A stretch of 6,896 nucleotides of DNA from assembly GCA_023390335.1 (NCBI GenBank), contig JAEWCZ010000016.1, positions 1-6,896 on the forward strand, in the 5' to 3' direction. Below are positions 1 through 5,969 of this stretch, one piece after another. Position 1 is the first letter of the stretch. Every line of letters begins with the position of its first letter. The notes under the pieces are model-generated. The model was not told the DNA's origin. It did no database searches and saw only the letters and a list, made by a program, of their open reading frames with translations. A program made the position numbers and the translations under genes. This stretch comes from Bacillota bacterium (lineage in GTDB: Bacteria; Bacillota; Clostridia; Acetivibrionales; DSM-1351).

Positions 1-69
1 ACAAAATTAGCACGTCAGGCCGAGCTTAACATAGAGCTTGATTTAAACAGGAAATGGAGATGTGAATAA
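1..69 (+). CDS. Possible C-terminal tail of an upstream gene (partial)
   Basis: Frame 1 is open from the first base to a TAA at 67-69, encoding 22 residues that end in NRKWRCE. The other two forward frames stop within the first 30 bases. The peptide is charged and helix-like (KLARQAELNIELDLNRKW), and the stretch is less AT-rich than the intergenic DNA, as expected for the end of a real protein. The family cannot be recognised from so little. Bases 1-10 (acaaaattag) also match the core of repeat C at 2261-2270, so this stretch could instead be repeat DNA read by chance. Confidence 0.3.
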   Translation, partial: TKLARQAELNIELDLNRKWRCE

Positions 70-104
70 TTTAATGAAAGAGGCATCAGTCGTAAAAACA
101 AATT

Positions 105-170
105 ATAGGTGGCAATAGCAAAATATTGCGACGGAAAGAAAGTTGGACATTGGAACTGAATAATGCGGTA
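105..170 (+). repeat. Cassette repeat A, right half only
   Basis: The right arm AACTGAATAATGCGGTA (154-170) closes this unit. It is preceded by the core text ATTGCGACGGAAAG (125-138), shared with repeat G at 5289-5302. A perfect 6-bp inverted repeat, GCAATA (112-117) and TATTGC (124-129), forms a possible apical hairpin. No left ACCGCA arm or terminator hairpin is found between the window start and this point, so this is a half-repeat at the left edge of the visible array. The arm is the exact reverse complement of the left arm seen in repeat F. Confidence 0.7.
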
Positions 171-191
171 TATTTTATAACCGAAACACTG

Positions 192-220
192 TTGACTCCA
201 GTTAATTCTCAATATAGTAT
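192..220 (+). promoter_or_regulatory. Class I promoter for the lipoprotein at 268
   Basis: TTGACT (192-197), a 17-bp spacer and TAGTAT (215-220). The spacer text CCAGTTAATTC is nearly the same in the promoters at 3203 and 3954. A TATAAT lies just downstream (224-229), but it is 26 bp from the TTGACT box. The -35 box starts 22 bp after the end of repeat arm A. Confidence 0.65.
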
Positions 221-267
221 AGATATAATGGTTTTCAAAAACCTATATTTTCAACGAGAGGGATAAA

Positions 268-1452
268 ATGAGAAACGGCATCTTTAAAAAAAGCTCTATT
301 TTTATTTTTTTGTGTATCATTACTTTGGGGATATTATCAAGTTGCTCAAGAGTGAATATGTTAGACATCACAACAAGTCGTGACGATAAAGCGTTTCGTG
401 AAATGTTAGATAAGGTGCTTGTGGCACTGGATAGCAAAGATAGAGAAGGGCTCAAAGAACTCTTTGCCCTCTCTGCCATTAAAAAGAACTCCGATATTGA
501 TAGCCAAATCGATTCGTTTTTTAAAAAATATAAAGGTCCATCAAAAATTGAGCATATTCATCTTTTACTATCTAATAGTGAATCAATTGAACATGGTAAG
601 AGAAAGACTGAGCTAAGTGGCGGGGGAAAAGATATTATCATCAAAGCAGATGGAGTCAAATATTATGTCAGTATGATGATGTACTCGCATGACGACTTCA
701 ATAAGAAGAACGAAGGCATCCATACATTGGAATTCGACACAGAGAAAGCACATAACAGCCAATACTTTGCTTACTATAATGAAAAAGATGACGGACCAGG
801 GTTGTATTATCAGGAATCTGCCAAAAAACGTGACGATATTAAATGGATTCAAGGCAGGTCTTGGAAGTATAAATATTATGACAGAAAACTGACGGCTGAT
901 GAGCTTAGGTCAGTTGCTGAGAAGGACGATGACTTCAACAATTTCGTTGCTGTTATAGGCGAACCGAACTGTTCATGGACAGTTTATGAATATTATTATT
1001 ACGAACTTGAAAACGGATTGTTTGCCGTGTGCAAGCTGAATCAAGATGTTCGTCCCAGAGATTCTTCAGGTTATGCTGTAAAACCTAACTCTATAGTAGC
1101 TATTTATGTTGCAGACGAAAAAGATGCTCTCGAAACCATCTGGATGGCTGACGATATTGTTAAAGTATATGGTGAGTATCGTTACTTTAAACCATCAAAC
1201 AAGAAACTGTCCGAAGACTTCTTTAAATCATTCGCATCACGTAGTCATAGTTTTAAGCAACTAACAAAAGAGATCGGACAGCCAAACGTTGACAGGGTAA
1301 CTGTTTCACAATCCTATTATTACTATAAGATATCTGATAACCGATTTGTTGGACTCGATTACTCTGGCGAGGACAATATTGATTTATTTTTTGTAGTAGA
1401 TTCAGATAATAAACTGTACACAATCTGGAAAGCAAAATCTTCTTCTGATTAA
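268..1452 (+). CDS. DUF5104-like lipoprotein with a duplicated C-terminal module
   Basis: The 394-residue product starts with a lipoprotein signal peptide: charged MRNGIFKK, a hydrophobic stretch to about residue 23 and the lipobox LSSC, with the lipidated Cys at 26. It should be anchored on the outer face of the membrane. Residues about 35-195 resemble DUF5104, a Bacillota lipoprotein domain (ALDSKDREGLKELF, a Q-x-I-D-x-F-F segment, EHGKRKTEL). This is recalled from family pattern, not searched. The C-terminal half holds two copies of one module, about 207-295 and 313-390. Each has an IG[EQ]PN turn, a YYYY strand, a Phe-x-x-[CL] strand and an ending in TIW-[MK]-A. ATG at 268 is preceded by GAGAGGG (256-262), 5 bases away. 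It is the longest and least AT-rich gene here, which suggests a different origin from its neighbours. Function unknown; a surface immunity or substrate-binding role is only a guess. Confidence 0.85.
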   Translation: MRNGIFKKSSIFIFLCIITLGILSSCSRVNMLDITTSRDDKAFREMLDKVLVALDSKDREGLKELFALSAIKKNSDIDSQIDSFFKKYKGPSKIEHIHLLLSNSESIEHGKRKTELSGGGKDIIIKADGVKYYVSMMMYSHDDFNKKNEGIHTLEFDTEKAHNSQYFAYYNEKDDGPGLYYQESAKKRDDIKWIQGRSWKYKYYDRKLTADELRSVAEKDDDFNNFVAVIGEPNCSWTVYEYYYYELENGLFAVCKLNQDVRPRDSSGYAVKPNSIVAIYVADEKDALETIWMADDIVKVYGEYRYFKPSNKKLSEDFFKSFASRSHSFKQLTKEIGQPNVDRVTVSQSYYYYKISDNRFVGLDYSGEDNIDLFFVVDSDNKLYTIWKAKSSSD

Positions 1453-1709
1453 TTTTTTATATAAAGGACATATATCACACTTGTGTGAGTTTCCACAGTC
1501 TATGGTTAACTACTTAAAGCAACGGTTAACTAACATAGGGAAATTAATTTGGTAATATACTAAAATTCTTATATCAGAATAAGTACAAAGTCTCAGCTGG
1601 AAAAGAAGCAAAATACAAAGTAAAGTTGACACTATCTTTGTATTTTGTAAATTAAAGTACTATCAGAAATTTAGAGCTTTTAACAAAAAGTGAATAAAAC
1701 TAGAATCAA
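1453..1709. other. Gene-free tail of the first cassette with inverted and direct repeats
   Basis: No convincing ORF lies here. Three structures stand out. CAAAATACAAAG (1609-1620) and CTTTGTATTTTG (1636-1647) form a perfect 12-bp inverted repeat with a 15-base loop; no T run follows, so it is not a classic terminator. GGTTAACTA occurs at 1504-1512 and again at 1524-1532, spaced exactly 20 bp, about two helical turns. TCACAC-TT-GTGTGA (1475-1488) is an inverted repeat whose 2-base loop is too short for RNA but suits a protein-binding site. The stretch may be regulatory, a small RNA, or the remnant of a lost cassette. Confidence 0.4.
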
Positions 1710-1818
1710 TACCGCATTATTCGTAAATGAAAATGCGGTTTTTTGTGCCATGTTTTAGTTCGCAATATAGCGGGAATACGAGCAAGAAATTGAACATTGG
1801 AAACTGAATAGTGCGGTA
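1710..1818 (+). repeat. Cassette repeat B (complete)
   Basis: The left arm TACCGCATTATTC (1710-1722) and right arm AACTGAATAGTGCGGTA (1802-1818) are near-perfect inverses at the two ends of a 109-bp unit. The core holds ATAGCGGGAATACG (1767-1780), shared with repeat E at 3881-3894, and TGAACATTG (1791-1799), also shared with E. The left arm is in the ATTATTC form (called L1 here). Confidence 0.85.
1711..1744 (+). terminator. Intrinsic terminator in the left arm of repeat B
   Basis: ACCGCATT (1711-1718) pairs perfectly with AATGCGGT (1732-1739), followed by six T (1739-1744). It would end transcripts from the lipoprotein gene upstream. Confidence 0.75.
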
Positions 1819-1832
1819 GTAGATTAATTCTA

Positions 1833-1861
1833 TTGACATATGTTTATTTCCAACATAGTAT
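1833..1861 (+). promoter_or_regulatory. Class I promoter for the membrane protein at 1903
   Basis: TTGACA (1833-1838), a 17-bp spacer and TAGTAT (1856-1861). The spacer shares the ATTTCCAA end with its class but is otherwise the most diverged class I member. It lies 15 bp beyond repeat arm B. Confidence 0.6.
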
Positions 1862-1902
1862 AAGTTTAACATAATGCATATACCAAAGGGAGTAATGAAT
1901 GA

Positions 1903-2199
1903 ATGGGGTTAATAATAATTGCTTTTATAATTTTGTTTGTTTTACTTGTGGAGCACAAATTGAGTCTTAGATCTAAATACCAGAAATTTTCAAGTAAGTT
2001 TACTAAGTATTTTATTGATTTCATAATATTACTAATAATGATTTGCATTAATTTTGCTTTAGCGTACCTATTTCAGTTACTTCCATTGCCTGAATTTATT
2101 ATAGAATATTTACTCTTTTTTCTTATTACATATTCACTATTTGTAATACTTCCAATTAAATTTTTTGATGAAATTATGGGAAAAGTATTTAAGGATTGA
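1903..2199 (+). CDS. Small three-helix membrane protein
   Basis: The 98-residue product is almost entirely hydrophobic. Predicted membrane segments are residues 2-17, 37-60 and 65-86. A basic stretch between the first two (KLSLRSKYQKFSSKFTK) probably faces the cytoplasm, and the tail is charged (FFDEIMGKVFKD). Three overlapping-phase ATGs occur at 1895, 1899 and 1903. The first two frames close after 5 and 22 codons; only 1903 gives a protein. AAAGGGAG (1885-1892) lies 10 bases upstream, a rather long spacing, so the two decoy ATGs sit at better distances and may dampen translation. No family recognised. Small membrane proteins of this kind can be immunity proteins against bacteriocins, but nothing in the sequence proves that. 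Confidence 0.75.
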   Translation: MGLIIIAFIILFVLLVEHKLSLRSKYQKFSSKFTKYFIDFIILLIMICINFALAYLFQLLPLPEFIIEYLLFFLITYSLFVILPIKFFDEIMGKVFKD

Positions 2200-2221
2200 A
2201 AAGTCAGTGATAGAACTTATT

Positions 2222-2318
2222 TACCGCACATTCAGTTAAACGGATGTGCTATTTTATTGCACAAAATTAGTCTATTACGTCCTAAAAAGTTGTACTTTGA
2301 TAAATGAATAGTGCGGTA
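2222..2318 (+). repeat. Cassette repeat C (complete)
   Basis: Left arm TACCGCACATTCAGTT (2222-2237) and right arm ATGAATAGTGCGGTA (2304-2318) bound a 97-bp unit, the shortest here. The core GCACAAAATTAGTCTATT (2259-2276) is shared with repeats F and G. The left arm lacks one T relative to the exact inverse of the right arm, so folding leaves one unpaired base (the L2 form). Confidence 0.85.
2226..2257 (+). terminator. Terminator hairpin in repeat C
   Basis: GCACATTC (2226-2233) pairs with GGATGTGC (2242-2249) around an 8-base loop. The following tract, TATTTTATT, is an interrupted T run, so termination may be less efficient than at the sister sites. Confidence 0.6.
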
Positions 2319-2322
2319 AGGA

Positions 2323-2351
2323 TTGAAACCTAAGAAATTTTAAGATATAGT
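2323..2351 (+). promoter_or_regulatory. Class II promoter for the nucleotidyltransferase at 2399
   Basis: TTGAAA (2323-2328), a 17-bp spacer and TATAGT (2346-2351). The -35 starts only 5 bp past the repeat end, and the joint text GCGGTAAGGATTGAAAC is identical to that at repeat H (6074-6090). Confidence 0.65.
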
Positions 2352-2398
2352 TGTTGTTTGATGAAGCGGACGAGGATGTCTATATAAAGGGAAAATAA

Positions 2399-2992
2399 AT
2401 GAAACTTGGAATAAACAAACCAATCGAACAACAATGCGATGATTTAAAAACGATATTAAGTAAGAACAGCAAGTTGTACTATATTATAAATGAGATTAAG
2501 TGGTTGCAGATTACTAATTGTTATATTGGAGGAGGGAGTATCGCCCAAACCGTATGGAACTATCAGTATGGATATGCAATCGATTACGGAATTGAAGATA
2601 TTGATATTGTTTATTTTGACAATAATGAATTGTCTGAAGAATCAGAAAACATCGTGATGAGTAACGTAAAAAAGCATTTTAGTAATATAAATTATAAATT
2701 TGATGTTAAAAATGAGGCAAGAGTTCATTCGTGGTACAAATATAAATTTGGGATTGAAATCACTCCGTATACAAGTACAGAGCATGCTATTAGTACGTGG
2801 CCTTCAACAGCGACATCAATAGGGGTACAGGGGAATGACGGAAATTTATCAATTTTTGCTCCTTATGGTTTAAGTGATATGTATATGGGAATTATCAGGC
2901 CCAATAAATCTCTAATTAGTAAAGAAATTTACGAACAGAAATCAAAAAAATGGCACCAAAAATGGCCTCAAACTATAATAGTTGATTGGTAA
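2399..2992 (+). CDS. Nucleotidyltransferase-fold protein, NTP_transf_6-like
   Basis: This 197-residue protein matches what I recall of the NTP_transf_6 (PF06042, COG3575) family, whose usual size is about 180-200 residues. The signature runs in order: GGGSIAQTVW (44-53), the helix with the GGS-like loop; DIDIVYFD (67-74), the metal-binding Asp pair of the polymerase-beta fold; KNEARVH (104-110); WPSTATSIGVQ (134-144); APYGLSD (154-160). Both catalytic-type aspartates are present, so an active enzyme is plausible. The nucleotide acceptor is unknown for the family. AAAGGGA (2386-2392) sits 6 bases before the ATG. It is a single-gene unit between repeats C and D with its own promoter. The family assignment is fairly sure; the substrate is not. 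Confidence 0.85.
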   Translation: MKLGINKPIEQQCDDLKTILSKNSKLYYIINEIKWLQITNCYIGGGSIAQTVWNYQYGYAIDYGIEDIDIVYFDNNELSEESENIVMSNVKKHFSNINYKFDVKNEARVHSWYKYKFGIEITPYTSTEHAISTWPSTATSIGVQGNDGNLSIFAPYGLSDMYMGIIRPNKSLISKEIYEQKSKKWHQKWPQTIIVDW

Positions 2993-3071
2993 ATTAATTC
3001 TACGAAAAAATTATGCTTATATATTCAGTAATCTATGTTAGTAAGAAACTAAATGTATAATAAAACACATA

Positions 3072-3182
3072 ACCGCACATTCCGTTATATTGAAATGCGT
3101 TTTATTTATATCCGAATTTAGTTCCCAAAAGCAAAATAATGCTAACAAAGTAAGTTGATCTTAAAAACTGAATAGTGCGGTA
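3072..3182 (+). repeat. Cassette repeat D (complete, diverged)
   Basis: Left arm ACCGCACATTCCGTT (3072-3086) and right arm AACTGAATAGTGCGGTA (3166-3182) bound a 111-bp unit. The core contains GCAAAATAATGC (3131-3142), echoing the GCACAAAAT motif of C, F and G. The left arm is in the L2 form, with one substitution (CCG for CAG). Confidence 0.8.
3074..3106 (+). terminator. Weak terminator-like hairpin in repeat D
   Basis: CGCA (3074-3077) and TT (3080-3081) can pair with AATGCG (3094-3099), leaving two bulged bases, before TTTTATTT. It is the weakest member of the series; read-through from the nucleotidyltransferase gene is possible. Confidence 0.4.
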
Positions 3183-3202
3183 CTTGTATAAATAAAAACA
3201 CA

Positions 3203-3231
3203 TTGACTCCAGATTATTCCATGTATAGTAT
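3203..3231 (+). promoter_or_regulatory. Class I promoter for the small protein at 3353
   Basis: TTGACT (3203-3208), a 17-bp spacer starting CCAGATTATTCC, and TAGTAT (3226-3231). It leaves an untranslated leader of about 115 bases in which no riboswitch-like structure was recognised. Confidence 0.65.
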
Positions 3232-3352
3232 GATGTTATAGTTTATGGTAAGTCTGAATTATATATAAATGTGAACTAAATAGAATATTTAACTTCTAAG
3301 GGTATTTCATTATAAAAATAGTCAATAAAATATGTTTAAGAAGGGTGAAAGT

Positions 3353-3709
3353 ATGGTAGATGAATTGAAATTAGTACCTTTAAGAGTACCTAGTGGATGG
3401 AAGGTAGTATGGAATATATTCACTGAAGTTAATCCAAACGAATTTTTGAATGACGATTATGAATATAAGTGGGAATTTAATGAGGACATACTATATATGG
3501 TTTATGAAGATGAACTATATGGACTTGACTTGGGCTGGTATCCTGGATTTAATTCTGAAGGCGAATATTGCTTGAGAGTTATTACGGATAATGATTGGGA
3601 ACAAACAATAGATGAATTCAGGTCGAGGAACATTAATGAAATTAAAGATAAAATTGAGTTCTTTTTAGATAAATATAATTACAATTATTATAATAATCAA
3701 AATCAATGA
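3353..3709 (+). CDS. Small acidic 'GW...LDLGWY' protein, paralogue of the gene at 6146
   Basis: The 118-residue soluble protein has no signal or membrane segment. Landmarks are PLRVPSGWKV (about residues 9-18), a central acidic stretch with NEDILY, the invariant-looking LDLGWYP near the middle, DNDWE, and SRN--EI-DKIE near the end. The same order of landmarks recurs in the protein at 6146, so the two are paralogues at roughly one-third identity by eye. I believe relatives are common as uncharacterised Bacillota proteins, but I know no name. An upstream in-frame ATG at 3332 has no ribosome binding site; AAGGGTGA (3341-3348) sits just before the ATG at 3353, which decides the start. The tail is rich in Asn and Tyr (YNYNYYNNQNQ). 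A role as an orphan immunity protein is possible from size and charge only. Confidence 0.8.
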   Translation: MVDELKLVPLRVPSGWKVVWNIFTEVNPNEFLNDDYEYKWEFNEDILYMVYEDELYGLDLGWYPGFNSEGEYCLRVITDNDWEQTIDEFRSRNINEIKDKIEFFLDKYNYNYYNNQNQ

Positions 3710-3827
3710 AATGTTAATTCGAAAAATTAAATTAAGCTATGGTTATTTTATCATATTTATATTTTATGATTTAAATACATAGGATTAAGGAACTAAAATA
3801 AAAAGTGAATAGAATTCTAAAAATCAG

Positions 3828-3866
3828 TATCGCATTATTCAGTAAATGAAAGTGCGGTACTTTTTT
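3828..3866 (+). terminator. Intrinsic terminator in repeat E
   Basis: TATCGCATT (3828-3836) pairs with AGTGCGGTA (3851-3859), nine pairs with two G-T, followed by C and six T (3861-3866). Confidence 0.7.
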
Positions 3867-3933
3867 ATTGGTTTAGTTCTATAGCGGGAATACGCGTAAG
3901 AAAGCTGAACATTGACAACTGAATAGTGCGGTA
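3828..3933 (+). repeat. Cassette repeat E (complete)
   Basis: Left arm TATCGCATTATTCAGT (3828-3843, L1 form with one substitution) and right arm AACTGAATAGTGCGGTA (3917-3933) bound 106 bp. The core ATAGCGGGAATACG (3881-3894) and GAACATTG (3907-3914) match repeat B. Similarity to repeat F extends leftward past the arm: TGAATAGAA occurs at 3806-3814 and at 4583-4591, and both are followed by ATCAGTA. Confidence 0.85.
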
Positions 3934-3953
3934 CTTGCTTTATCAAAAATGGA

Positions 3954-3982
3954 TTGACTCCAATTAATTCCAAATGTAGTAT
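3954..3982 (+). promoter_or_regulatory. Class I promoter for the kinase at 4082
   Basis: TTGACT (3954-3959), a 17-bp spacer and TAGTAT (3977-3982), followed by AGGTATAATGG (3983-3993), which mirrors AGATATAATGG at 221-231. The leader to the gene is about 95 bases. Confidence 0.65.
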
Positions 3983-4081
3983 AGGTATAATGGGTTTTAT
4001 TTGAGTAGAATTATAAAAAACAGTAAGTTAATGATTAGTATGTTATCTTACCGTTATTAAATACTTTAAGAGGACAAAACA

Positions 4082-4585
4082 ATGCATAATGAAGTAAAAT
4101 TGATCATACTTAGAGGGAATTCCGGATGCGGAAAATCTACTACAGCAAAAATGTTACAAAGAAAATTTGGTAGGGGCACTCTTGTAATCCCTCAAGATAC
4201 GGTAAGGCGAGAAATGCTTTGGGTAAAAGATGAGACTGGTACAATAGCTGTTTCATTATTGATTGAACTTGCGAAATACGGGAAACAAAATTGTAAGATT
4301 GTTATTGTTGAGGGCATTCTATATTCTGATCTTTATATGGAACTATTCGAGGTGCTAAAGCTGGAGTTTAAGAATATTTATGCATATTACTATGACATAC
4401 CTTTTGAAGAAACTTTAATTAGGCACCAAACAAAACCTAGTTGCATTCAATTTGGTGAAAATGAAATGAAATGCTGGTGGAGAGAAAAAGATTATATCGG
4501 TATTATTCCAGAAAAAAGTATAACCACTGAATTAAGTTTAGAAGAAATTGCAGAGATGATATTCTCAGATGTAATGAGCAATTGA
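4082..4585 (+). CDS. P-loop kinase-like protein (AAA_33 / zeta-toxin-like fold)
   Basis: The 167-residue protein is a compact P-loop phosphotransferase. Walker A is GNSGCGKST (12-20) right after a first strand (VKLIILR). A QD pair at 38-39 sits where this class binds its acceptor. IVIVEG (73-78) is the Walker B-like strand. YYYDIPFEETLIRH (102-115) and WWREKD (132-137) form the probable lid, with Arg and Lys to hold phosphate. The length fits single-domain kinases of this group, such as small-molecule phosphotransferases. Annotations range from 'AAA family ATPase' to 'kinase', and the acceptor cannot be told from sequence. With no antitoxin beside it, a zeta-type toxin role is less likely than a metabolite or antibiotic kinase. 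AAGAGGA (4068-4074) lies 7 bases before the ATG. The stop codon TGA (4583-4585) lies 19 bases before repeat F. Confidence 0.85.
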   Translation: MHNEVKLIILRGNSGCGKSTTAKMLQRKFGRGTLVIPQDTVRREMLWVKDETGTIAVSLLIELAKYGKQNCKIVIVEGILYSDLYMELFEVLKLEFKNIYAYYYDIPFEETLIRHQTKPSCIQFGENEMKCWWREKDYIGIIPEKSITTELSLEEIAEMIFSDVMSN

Positions 4586-4605
4586 ATAGAAGTTAAGAGA
4601 TCAGT

Positions 4606-4638
4606 ACCGCATTATTCAGTATGAAGTGCGGTTTTTTT
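4606..4638 (+). terminator. Intrinsic terminator in repeat F
   Basis: ACCGCATT (4606-4613) pairs with AGTGCGGT (4625-4632), eight pairs with one G-T, and seven T follow (4632-4638). It is about 20 bases past the kinase stop codon. Confidence 0.8.
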
Positions 4639-4770
4639 GTTGCACAAAATAAGTCTATTGCGAAATAAATGATCTTTGCTACGAAAATAAAAACTTGTAG
4701 CTAGACTTATGGGCAATATGCTTACGTTGACAAGCGGGGTGCAAATCCTCCAATGTTCAATCAAACTTAG

Positions 4771-4881
4771 TTCCTGCAAGTATATTATAGAACAGGTGTA
4801 GTGAGAATACTAGAAAAGGACACAGATATATTTTCATTAGCGGCTGCGATAGCCGATCATGATTCGTTGACAACTGGATAG
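4771..4881 (+). pseudogene. Possible remnant of a lost cassette gene inside repeat F
   Basis: An open frame of 36 codons runs from 4771 to a TAG at 4879-4881 that lies inside the right repeat arm. From a GTG at 4801 it reads RILEKDTDIFSLAAAIADHD, protein-like in composition and less AT-rich than the surroundings. There is no good ribosome binding site and no start with a promoter, so it would be a gene fragment rather than a working gene. The length is short enough for chance; treat as a weak call. Confidence 0.2.
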
Positions 4882-4892
4882 TGCGGTAAGGA

Positions 4893-4921
4893 TTGCATTT
4901 TAACATAACTCCAGATATAGT
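4893..4921 (+). promoter_or_regulatory. Class II promoter for the cysteine-rich protein at 4959
   Basis: TTGCAT (4893-4898), a 17-bp spacer and TATAGT (4916-4921). The -35 starts 5 bp beyond repeat arm F, as at repeats C and H. Confidence 0.6.
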
Positions 4922-4958
4922 ATTAATTGAAGAAATATTAATCAAAGGGAGACATCTA

Positions 4959-5168
4959 ATGAGTAATGAAAATTATTATTGGTATTGCCCTGGAAGAGAA
5001 GAAGAAGTTGATTGGGGTTTATGCTGGGAGTTTTGTTTCGCAGGTAGTATTGGGCCTATTGATACAACAGAAGAACTTATACAATGGATTAAACAGAGTA
5101 AAAAGTTTAAAAATTTAAAAGATTTTCATAAAGTATGTGAAAAATGTTCTCATTGCCAATGGGGTTAG
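4959..5168 (+). CDS. Cysteine-rich small protein, probably metal-binding
   Basis: The 69-residue protein has six cysteines. Three are in the N-terminal third (C10 in YCPGR, C22 and C26 in CWEFC). Three form a C-terminal knuckle, C60-x2-C63-x2-C66, ending CQWG. The middle (TTEELIQWIKQSKKFKNLKDFHK) is an amphipathic helix pair. The pattern suggests zinc binding or a redox-sensitive fold in the cytoplasm; there is no signal peptide. I have seen similar uncharacterised Bacillota proteins with a GLCWE-C and FHKVCE-C pattern, but cannot name the family. A longer frame starting at a TTG (4893) is rejected because that TTG is part of the -35 box. AAAGGGAG (4944-4951) lies 7 bases before ATG 4959, an ideal site. 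Confidence 0.8.
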   Translation: MSNENYYWYCPGREEEVDWGLCWEFCFAGSIGPIDTTEELIQWIKQSKKFKNLKDFHKVCEKCSHCQWG

Positions 5169-5233
5169 CACTTAAATTTTATACTAATTTCTAACATCAG
5201 GTCAAAACTTCCAAAGTTATTCAAATACAAATA

Positions 5234-5331
5234 TACCGCACATTCAGTTGTTTAAAATGTGTGGTTTTTTATTGCGCAAAATAAGTCTATTGCGACGGAA
5301 AGTTGGTCTTTGAAAACTGAATAGTGCGGTA
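5234..5331 (+). repeat. Cassette repeat G (complete)
   Basis: Left arm TACCGCACATTCAGTT (5234-5249, L2 form) and right arm AACTGAATAGTGCGGTA (5315-5331) bound 98 bp. The core is GCGCAAAATAAGTCTATTG (5274-5292). ATTGCG occurs twice, at 5271 and 5289, 18 bp apart. It is the cleanest copy and a good query for finding others. Confidence 0.85.
5235..5270 (+). terminator. Intrinsic terminator in repeat G
   Basis: ACCGCACATT (5235-5244) pairs with AATGTGTGGT (5256-5265), ten pairs with one G-T, then six T (5265-5270). Confidence 0.8.
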
Positions 5332-5335
5332 GTGA

Positions 5336-5364
5336 TTGAAACTTATAAGGTTTACAGATATAGT
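5336..5364 (+). promoter_or_regulatory. Class II promoter for the lipoprotein at 5413
   Basis: TTGAAA (5336-5341), a 17-bp spacer and TATAGT (5359-5364), starting 5 bp past repeat arm G. Confidence 0.65.
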
Positions 5365-5412
5365 ATATGTTATAGGAGTATTTTTGCAAAGATTGAAAGG
5401 ACTAGATAAATT

Positions 5413-5907
5413 GTGAAAAAGATTTATTTGTTTTTGTTAATTCTTATAACGGTTCTCTTACTTATTGGATGTTCACTTTTTTCTGGAAATTCTGTAAAGT
5501 ATGGAAAAGATATTGCAAATAAGATACAGATACTATACAAAGAAAAATCCCAATATTTGAGTGATAATTCTAGCAAATTATTTTTATGGAGACAAGAAGT
5601 TAATAGTATCTCGAAAAGTAAGAACTGTACAATAGAAAAAGATGAAAAAGGGAATTGGCAGTATTACAAAGATGACTATCAAAGAATAAGTTTTAAACCC
5701 AAAGATGAATCTATACTTAAAATAATAGACATGCTAAATAAAGACTATGAAGTTCTTAGAATTGATATAACAGACGATAGTATTTGGTATTTTATTTCGA
5801 GTGATGCTCTTATTTACTCTGAAAACGATATAACAAATGAAGATGACTCTTTTACAAAACATCTTAAAGGTAACTGGTATCACTTCAATTTTCCGTATGG
5901 TACATAA
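5413..5907 (+). CDS. Small lipoprotein of unknown function
   Basis: The 164-residue product opens with MKKIYLFLL, a hydrophobic run and the lipobox LLIGC, with the lipidated Cys at 20, so it should sit on the outer face of the membrane. The mature part is hydrophilic and mixed alpha/beta: a helical region (KDIANKIQILYKEKSQYL) and several Trp/Tyr-rich strands (GNWQYY, DDSIWYFIS, GNWYHF). There are no further cysteines except one at about residue 75. The start is GTG (5413), read as Met; AAAGGA (5396-5401) is 11 bases upstream, a longish spacing. No ATG fits the signal peptide, so GTG is the only sensible start. It has no visible similarity to the lipoprotein at 268. Surface immunity or stress roles are conceivable but unsupported. 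Confidence 0.75.
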   Translation: MKKIYLFLLILITVLLLIGCSLFSGNSVKYGKDIANKIQILYKEKSQYLSDNSSKLFLWRQEVNSISKSKNCTIEKDEKGNWQYYKDDYQRISFKPKDESILKIIDMLNKDYEVLRIDITDDSIWYFISSDALIYSENDITNEDDSFTKHLKGNWYHFNFPYGT

Positions 5908-5932
5908 TCATAATAAATCATTAAGAAACACA

Positions 5933-5969
5933 ACCGCACATTCAGTTAAACATGAATTGCGGTTTTTTT
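5933..5969 (+). terminator. Intrinsic terminator in repeat H
   Basis: ACCGCA plus ATTCA (5933-5944, with C5939 bulged) pairs with TGAATTGCGGT (5953-5963), eleven pairs, then seven T (5963-5969). It is the strongest hairpin of the series. Confidence 0.85.

Larger units (their letters stand above)
4605..4888 (+). repeat. Cassette repeat F (enlarged to 284 bp)
   Basis: Left arm TACCGCATTATTCAGT (4605-4620) and right arm ACTGGATAGTGCGGTA (4873-4888) are standard, and the core GCACAAAATAAGTCTATTGCG (4642-4662) matches G. About 190 bp of extra sequence lies between this core and the right arm. ATAAGTCTA (4649-4657) has a perfect inverse TAGACTTAT (4702-4710). Further in are a GGGG/CCTC hairpin flanked by TTGACA and TGTTCAA (4727-4760) and CGGCT-GCGAT-AGCCG (4841-4855). 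The unit may be two repeats that have lost the gene between them. Confidence 0.75.

Noticed and set aside
15..212. - strand frame of 65 residues at the window start
   Set aside because: It runs through the half-repeat and promoter and has no ribosome binding site; a shadow of non-coding DNA.
3332..3352. Seven-residue extension of the protein at 3353
   Set aside because: No ribosome binding site lies before 3332, and the AAGGGTGA site for 3353 lies inside the extension.
4727..4760. tRNA-like or T-arm-like segment in repeat F
   Set aside because: GGGGTGCAAATCCTC only resembles a T arm; no acceptor stem, D arm or anticodon arm can be placed around it.
4893..4958. N-terminal extension of the cysteine-rich protein from a TTG
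   Set aside because: The TTG belongs to the -35 box; a strong ribosome binding site precedes ATG 4959.
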